18,554 bases of DNA from Verrucomicrobiota bacterium (GTDB lineage: Bacteria; Verrucomicrobiota; Verrucomicrobiia; Verrucomicrobiales; Verrucomicrobiaceae), in contig JAIOQF010000040.1 of the NCBI GenBank assembly GCA_021413535.1, positions 1 to 18,554 on the forward strand. The letters are read 5' to 3'. Positions 15,889 to 18,554 of this stretch are shown one piece after another. Position 1 is the first letter of the stretch; every line of letters starts with the position of its first letter. The translations under genes were made by a program, and so were the position numbers. Below the pieces are notes generated by a model, which did not search any database, was not told the DNA's origin, and worked only from the letters and a program-made list of their open reading frames with translations.

Positions 15889-17328
15889 ATGAAGCAAGAA
15901 AAAGTTGACTATGATTTTGTAGTGATCGGCGGAGGCAGCGCGGGCTACGCGGCGGCGCGCACGGCGGTTGATTTGGGGCTGACGACTGCAGTCATCGATG
16001 GCGCGGATGAACTTGGTGGTCTTTGCATTTTGCGGGGCTGCATGCCGAGCAAGGCTTTGATCGAGTCGGCGGACCTGGCGCTTTCGCTACGACAAGCGGC
16101 TGAGTTTGGTATCGATGCGCAGATTGGAAAAGTGGACACGAAGATCATTCGAGATCGAAAGCGACGACTCATCGGTGATTTTGCCGACTATCGGCGAGGT
16201 CAATTGGAGGACGGCCGATTTACACTGGTGCGCGGGATGGGGCGCTTCGTGGGCAGCAGTGCGGAAAGTTTGAGTATCGCAGTCAAGTTGCGTGGTGGTG
16301 GAGAGCAGATCATTGCCGCGCGGACGGGATTGATCGCGACAGGTTCGGTCATTCAGGTGCCGGAATTGCCGGGACTGAAGGACGCGGGATATTGGACGAG
16401 CGACACGATTCTGGATGCAGCGGAGATTCCTTCATCGTTCATCGTGCTGGGCGGTGGAGCGATCGCGCTGGAAATGGCGCACTATCTGGATGGCATCGGG
16501 CGCAAGGTTACGGTGCTGCAACGCAACACACAACTGCTTACGGGCATGGATGCTGATTTGGCAAACGTAGTGGAGCATTCGTTTCTGCGTCGAGGCATAG
16601 ATGTGCTATGCGGCACCAAGCTCCTGTCGGTGGAGGTCTCCGCCGAGGGCAAGACCGTGGTCTTTGAACGCGATGGCAAGACAAGTCGTGTTTGTGCTGC
16701 TGAGGTTCTGGTAGCTTTGGGAAGGCGACCAGCACTGGGCGGTTTGGGATTGAATGAAATTGGGATCGCCATCAATGATGCCGGACAAGTGATGGCATCG
16801 GCGACTCAGCAGACGAGTGCCCCCCGGGTGTTCGTGGCGGGCGATGTCTGTAGTCCGTTGGAGGTGGTGCATCTGGCGATCCAGCAGGGTGAAACGGCGG
16901 CAAGAAATGCAGCAAAAATTCTTCGCGGAGGTTCAGCGTCGCATGAGATGGACTACCGCTGTAAACTTTTCGGCGTTTTCACGCAGCCGCAGGTTGCGGT
17001 GGTCGGACTTTCAGAAGGGGAGGCGAATGCGAGGAGTGTTGCCTATCTGTCCGCGACCTATCCTTTCAACGATCATGGCAAATCGATCGTGATGGGCAAG
17101 ACCGAAGGGTTTGTAAAATTGCTGGCACAGCCGCAGACCGGAGTGATTCTCGGCGGAGCGGTGGCGGGGCCGGAGGCGACCGAACTGATTCACGAAATTT
17201 CGGTCGCGATGCACCTGGGGGCGACAGTTTTTCAACTGGCGGCGGCTCCGCATTATCATCCCACGCTTTCGGAAATTTGGACGTATCCAGCCGATGAACT
17301 TGCTGAAAAAGTGAAAAAGCGAGACTGA
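15889..17328 (+). CDS. Lipoamide-dehydrogenase-like NAD(P)/FAD disulfide oxidoreductase
   Basis: A 479-residue class I pyridine nucleotide-disulfide oxidoreductase that moves electrons between NAD(P)H and a disulfide or other acceptor via FAD. The FAD Rossmann motif is VVIGGGSAG (residues 11-19). The redox-active disulfide is C46/C51 in GGLCILRGCMPSK; the usual residue before the first cysteine is Thr, here Leu. A second Rossmann motif, VLGGGAIALEMA, binds NAD(P). VFVAGDV is the second FAD motif. The dimerisation domain carries the catalytic pair as HPTLSE with H457 and E462. No pyruvate or oxoglutarate dehydrogenase genes are adjacent, and there is no mercuric-reductase C-terminal cysteine pair, so substrate is open. 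The start ATG 15889 has no Shine-Dalgarno. It is divergent from gyrB and upstream of the bactofilin. Confidence 0.88.
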   Translation: MKQEKVDYDFVVIGGGSAGYAAARTAVDLGLTTAVIDGADELGGLCILRGCMPSKALIESADLALSLRQAAEFGIDAQIGKVDTKIIRDRKRRLIGDFADYRRGQLEDGRFTLVRGMGRFVGSSAESLSIAVKLRGGGEQIIAARTGLIATGSVIQVPELPGLKDAGYWTSDTILDAAEIPSSFIVLGGGAIALEMAHYLDGIGRKVTVLQRNTQLLTGMDADLANVVEHSFLRRGIDVLCGTKLLSVEVSAEGKTVVFERDGKTSRVCAAEVLVALGRRPALGGLGLNEIGIAINDAGQVMASATQQTSAPRVFVAGDVCSPLEVVHLAIQQGETAARNAAKILRGGSASHEMDYRCKLFGVFTQPQVAVVGLSEGEANARSVAYLSATYPFNDHGKSIVMGKTEGFVKLLAQPQTGVILGGAVAGPEATELIHEISVAMHLGATVFQLAAAPHYHPTLSEIWTYPADELAEKVKKRD

Positions 17329-17361
17329 ATCTGGAGGGGGAAAATTCTTTTGACTCCATGA

Positions 17362-17391
17362 TTGACAGCGAAAGAGCAACGCGGCTATGGT
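17362..17391 (+). promoter_or_regulatory. Putative sigma70-type promoter of the bactofilin gene
   Basis: A consensus -35 box TTGACA at 17362-17367 is followed after 18 nt by TATGGT at 17386-17391. Transcription would start around 17398, exactly at the chosen ATG, so the message may be leaderless. The first TTG of the alternative long reading frame at 17362 is simply this -35 box, which argues against that start. Confidence 0.45.
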
Positions 17392-17397
17392 CTTAAA

Positions 17398-17925
17398 ATG
17401 CTTAAACAAATTATCGGCCAGCCTACTGATGCGCCCAAGGACGACCGCGGGGCGGACGCTTCCGCTTTGCGACCTTCCGCGATTGCTGGCGGATCATCCA
17501 GCACCTCCTCCATGGCTCCAACCAGAAACCCCTCCTCATCCCTAAACATGACTACCAGCAAAAATGTGCTTTCGAGCGACGTGGAAATCAAAGGCTCGAT
17601 CAAGTTTTCCCATGATCTGATCATCGACGGCAGAATTGAAGGCGAAGTAAGTTCCGACGGTGCCCTGACCGTGGGCGAGAACGCGCTTATCAAAGGCGAG
17701 ATCAAGACGCGTGCGGTCACCCTTTTCGGCAAGGTCGAAGGCAACATCACCGTGGTCGAGCGCTGCGAACTTAAATCCAACGCGGTGCTCGTCGGTGACG
17801 TGACTGCTGGAACACTGGCCATCGAAGAAGGCGCGACCTTCCTCGGTCGTTCGCAAGTCGGCAAAGGTGCATCGGCGGCTGCCAAGCCAGCAGCGCCAGC
17901 CGCTGCGTCGCGCGCCCAGTCGTAA
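17398..17925 (+). CDS. Bactofilin (polymer-forming cytoskeletal protein)
   Basis: 175 residues from ATG 17398. Bactofilins polymerise without nucleotide into filaments that place cell-wall or shape factors at the membrane. Residues 1-54 are a low-complexity Ser/Pro/Gly-rich linker. The bactofilin domain spans about 55-152 as a right-handed beta helix of short repeats: DVEIKGSIKFSHDLIIDG, RIEGEVSSDGALTVGENALI, KGEIKTRAVTLFGKVEGNI, then VGDVTAGTLAIEEGATFLG. The tail (155-175) is Ala/Pro-rich and ends SRAQS. The start is chosen from the promoter just upstream; TTG 17362 would add twelve residues and M51 is an internal alternative. The next gene starts 21 nt after the stop with a strong Shine-Dalgarno, so both are probably one operon. 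Confidence 0.9.
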   Translation: MLKQIIGQPTDAPKDDRGADASALRPSAIAGGSSSTSSMAPTRNPSSSLNMTTSKNVLSSDVEIKGSIKFSHDLIIDGRIEGEVSSDGALTVGENALIKGEIKTRAVTLFGKVEGNITVVERCELKSNAVLVGDVTAGTLAIEEGATFLGRSQVGKGASAAAKPAAPAAASRAQS

Positions 17926-17932
17926 CCCAAGC

Positions 17933-17938
17933 AGGAGG
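17933..17938 (+). promoter_or_regulatory. Shine-Dalgarno of the zinc-ribbon gene
   Basis: AGGAGG with 8 nt to the GTG at 17947. It fixes this GTG as the start and indicates translation from a shared transcript with the bactofilin gene. Confidence 0.8.
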
Positions 17939-17946
17939 GCGCAATT

Positions 17947-18554
17947 GTGCTCAAAAGATTTTTAGGGAGGACGGGAGAATCCGCTCTGCCCAAGAATCAG
18001 ATTGAATTGATCTGTCCTACTTGTGGCTCAGTTCAGCAAGAGCCGCGCCTGGTGCTGACGACTTTGTGCCGCAAGTGCGGAGATCACCTGCGGATCGAAA
18101 AAAATGGACTGGTTGTCGCCTCCGCCAGAGTGGCTCCGATGCCGAGTTCGGTTTATCCGGCCAAGCCGGAAGCAGGCCGGACGATCAGTGAGATCGCTTC
18201 CGATGCGGTTATATCGGAGCGAACACTAAAAGTATTGGCGGTGCCCGTTGCTCCGCAGAAAGGTCGAAGTCTCAAAAATAATGATGAGATCGTGCCTATT
18301 AAAGAAACACGGCCGAAAATAAATATCGTAACGCCGCCCGTGCCTCCGACGGGGATGCAGCGCATGAGGGATCAGGGAGGTTCGCGGCATCATTATTTTA
18401 AGGAGGTCGAATGTTTTGACTGCGGCAACAAATTCCAAGTGGGGCGAGCTGCTCGATCGGCGGATTGCTCGGCGTGCGGCGGACACATCTGCCTGGACGA
18501 TATCAAGATCGACAACCATTCGACCAGCCCGATTCGCACGCGTGGTGATGTGAT
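17947..18554 (+). CDS. Double zinc-ribbon protein, probably with a bactofilin-like C-terminus, cut by window edge
   Basis: 202 residues are visible and the gene continues past the right edge. Two zinc ribbons have the same geometry, C-x2-C-x14-C-x2-C: C23/C26 (CPTCGS) with C41/C44 (CRKCGD), and C156/C159 (CFDCGN) with C174/C177 (CSACGG). Between them is a polar, Pro/Lys-rich linker of about 110 residues. After the second ribbon comes DIKIDNHSTSPIRTRGDV, which resembles the first strand of a bactofilin-type domain in a second, related polymer-forming protein; this is a tentative reading of a few residues. The start is GTG 17947, set by AGGAGG. Placement 21 nt behind a bactofilin gene suggests a shared structure or assembly role. 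The rest of the gene is needed to name it. Confidence 0.65.
   Translation, partial: MLKRFLGRTGESALPKNQIELICPTCGSVQQEPRLVLTTLCRKCGDHLRIEKNGLVVASARVAPMPSSVYPAKPEAGRTISEIASDAVISERTLKVLAVPVAPQKGRSLKNNDEIVPIKETRPKINIVTPPVPPTGMQRMRDQGGSRHHYFKEVECFDCGNKFQVGRAARSADCSACGGHICLDDIKIDNHSTSPIRTRGDV

Overview
This is a bacterial chromosome segment of moderately high GC, coding-dense, with mostly housekeeping genes. Several features point to the Planctomycetes-Verrucomicrobia-Chlamydiae group, most likely Verrucomicrobiota: a secreted PQQ-type beta-propeller whose mature protein opens with DWPQFLGPNRD, a GyrA whose quinolone pocket reads HPHGEAVIYP, and a bactofilin followed by a zinc-ribbon protein that may itself be bactofilin-like. 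This placement is inference from motifs; no database was searched.

Layout. The left edge holds the first 158 codons of queE (minus strand, cut by the window). A putative lipoprotein of the NlpC/P60 cell-wall hydrolase type follows (plus). It converges on a secreted PQQ-repeat propeller protein (minus). From 2584 to 9955 the plus strand carries a membrane-anchored protein of unknown function, a 5'-truncated ABC-transporter ATPase that has lost its Walker A region, and the addB-addA pair for double-strand-break end resection, joined by an ATGA overlap. A secreted staphylococcal-nuclease homologue follows at 10015 and converges on the gyrase operon.

The gyrase operon runs on the minus strand as gyrB then gyrA (15706 to 10549). 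gyrA is intact. gyrB is broken at about 14055: roughly 47 nt are missing just after the TOPRIM metal-binding DxDxD motif, and the reading frame shifts, so it reads as a 566-codon and a 267-codon piece. Because gyrase is essential, a local assembly or sequencing error is the first explanation to test. Divergent from gyrB lies a lipoamide-dehydrogenase-like flavoprotein disulfide reductase. A bactofilin and the start of a second gene with two equally spaced zinc ribbons run off the right edge.

How the genes relate. AddAB and gyrase are core DNA repair and topology functions, and the two bactofilin-region genes are probably co-transcribed. The ABC fragment looks like a remnant of a decayed transporter operon. 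Several genes that appear to be first in a transcript (2584, 10015, 17398) have a sigma70-like promoter ending only a few bases before the start codon and no Shine-Dalgarno sequence, while addA and the zinc-ribbon gene, which lie inside operons, have strong Shine-Dalgarno sequences. I found no phage, IS element, CRISPR array, tRNA or rRNA, and no clearly novel multi-gene system. The points most worth checking are the gyrB lesion, the ABC remnant, the zinc-ribbon protein next to the bactofilin, the AddB lacking C-terminal iron-sulfur cysteines, and the leaderless-promoter pattern. No gap between genes exceeds about 220 nt.
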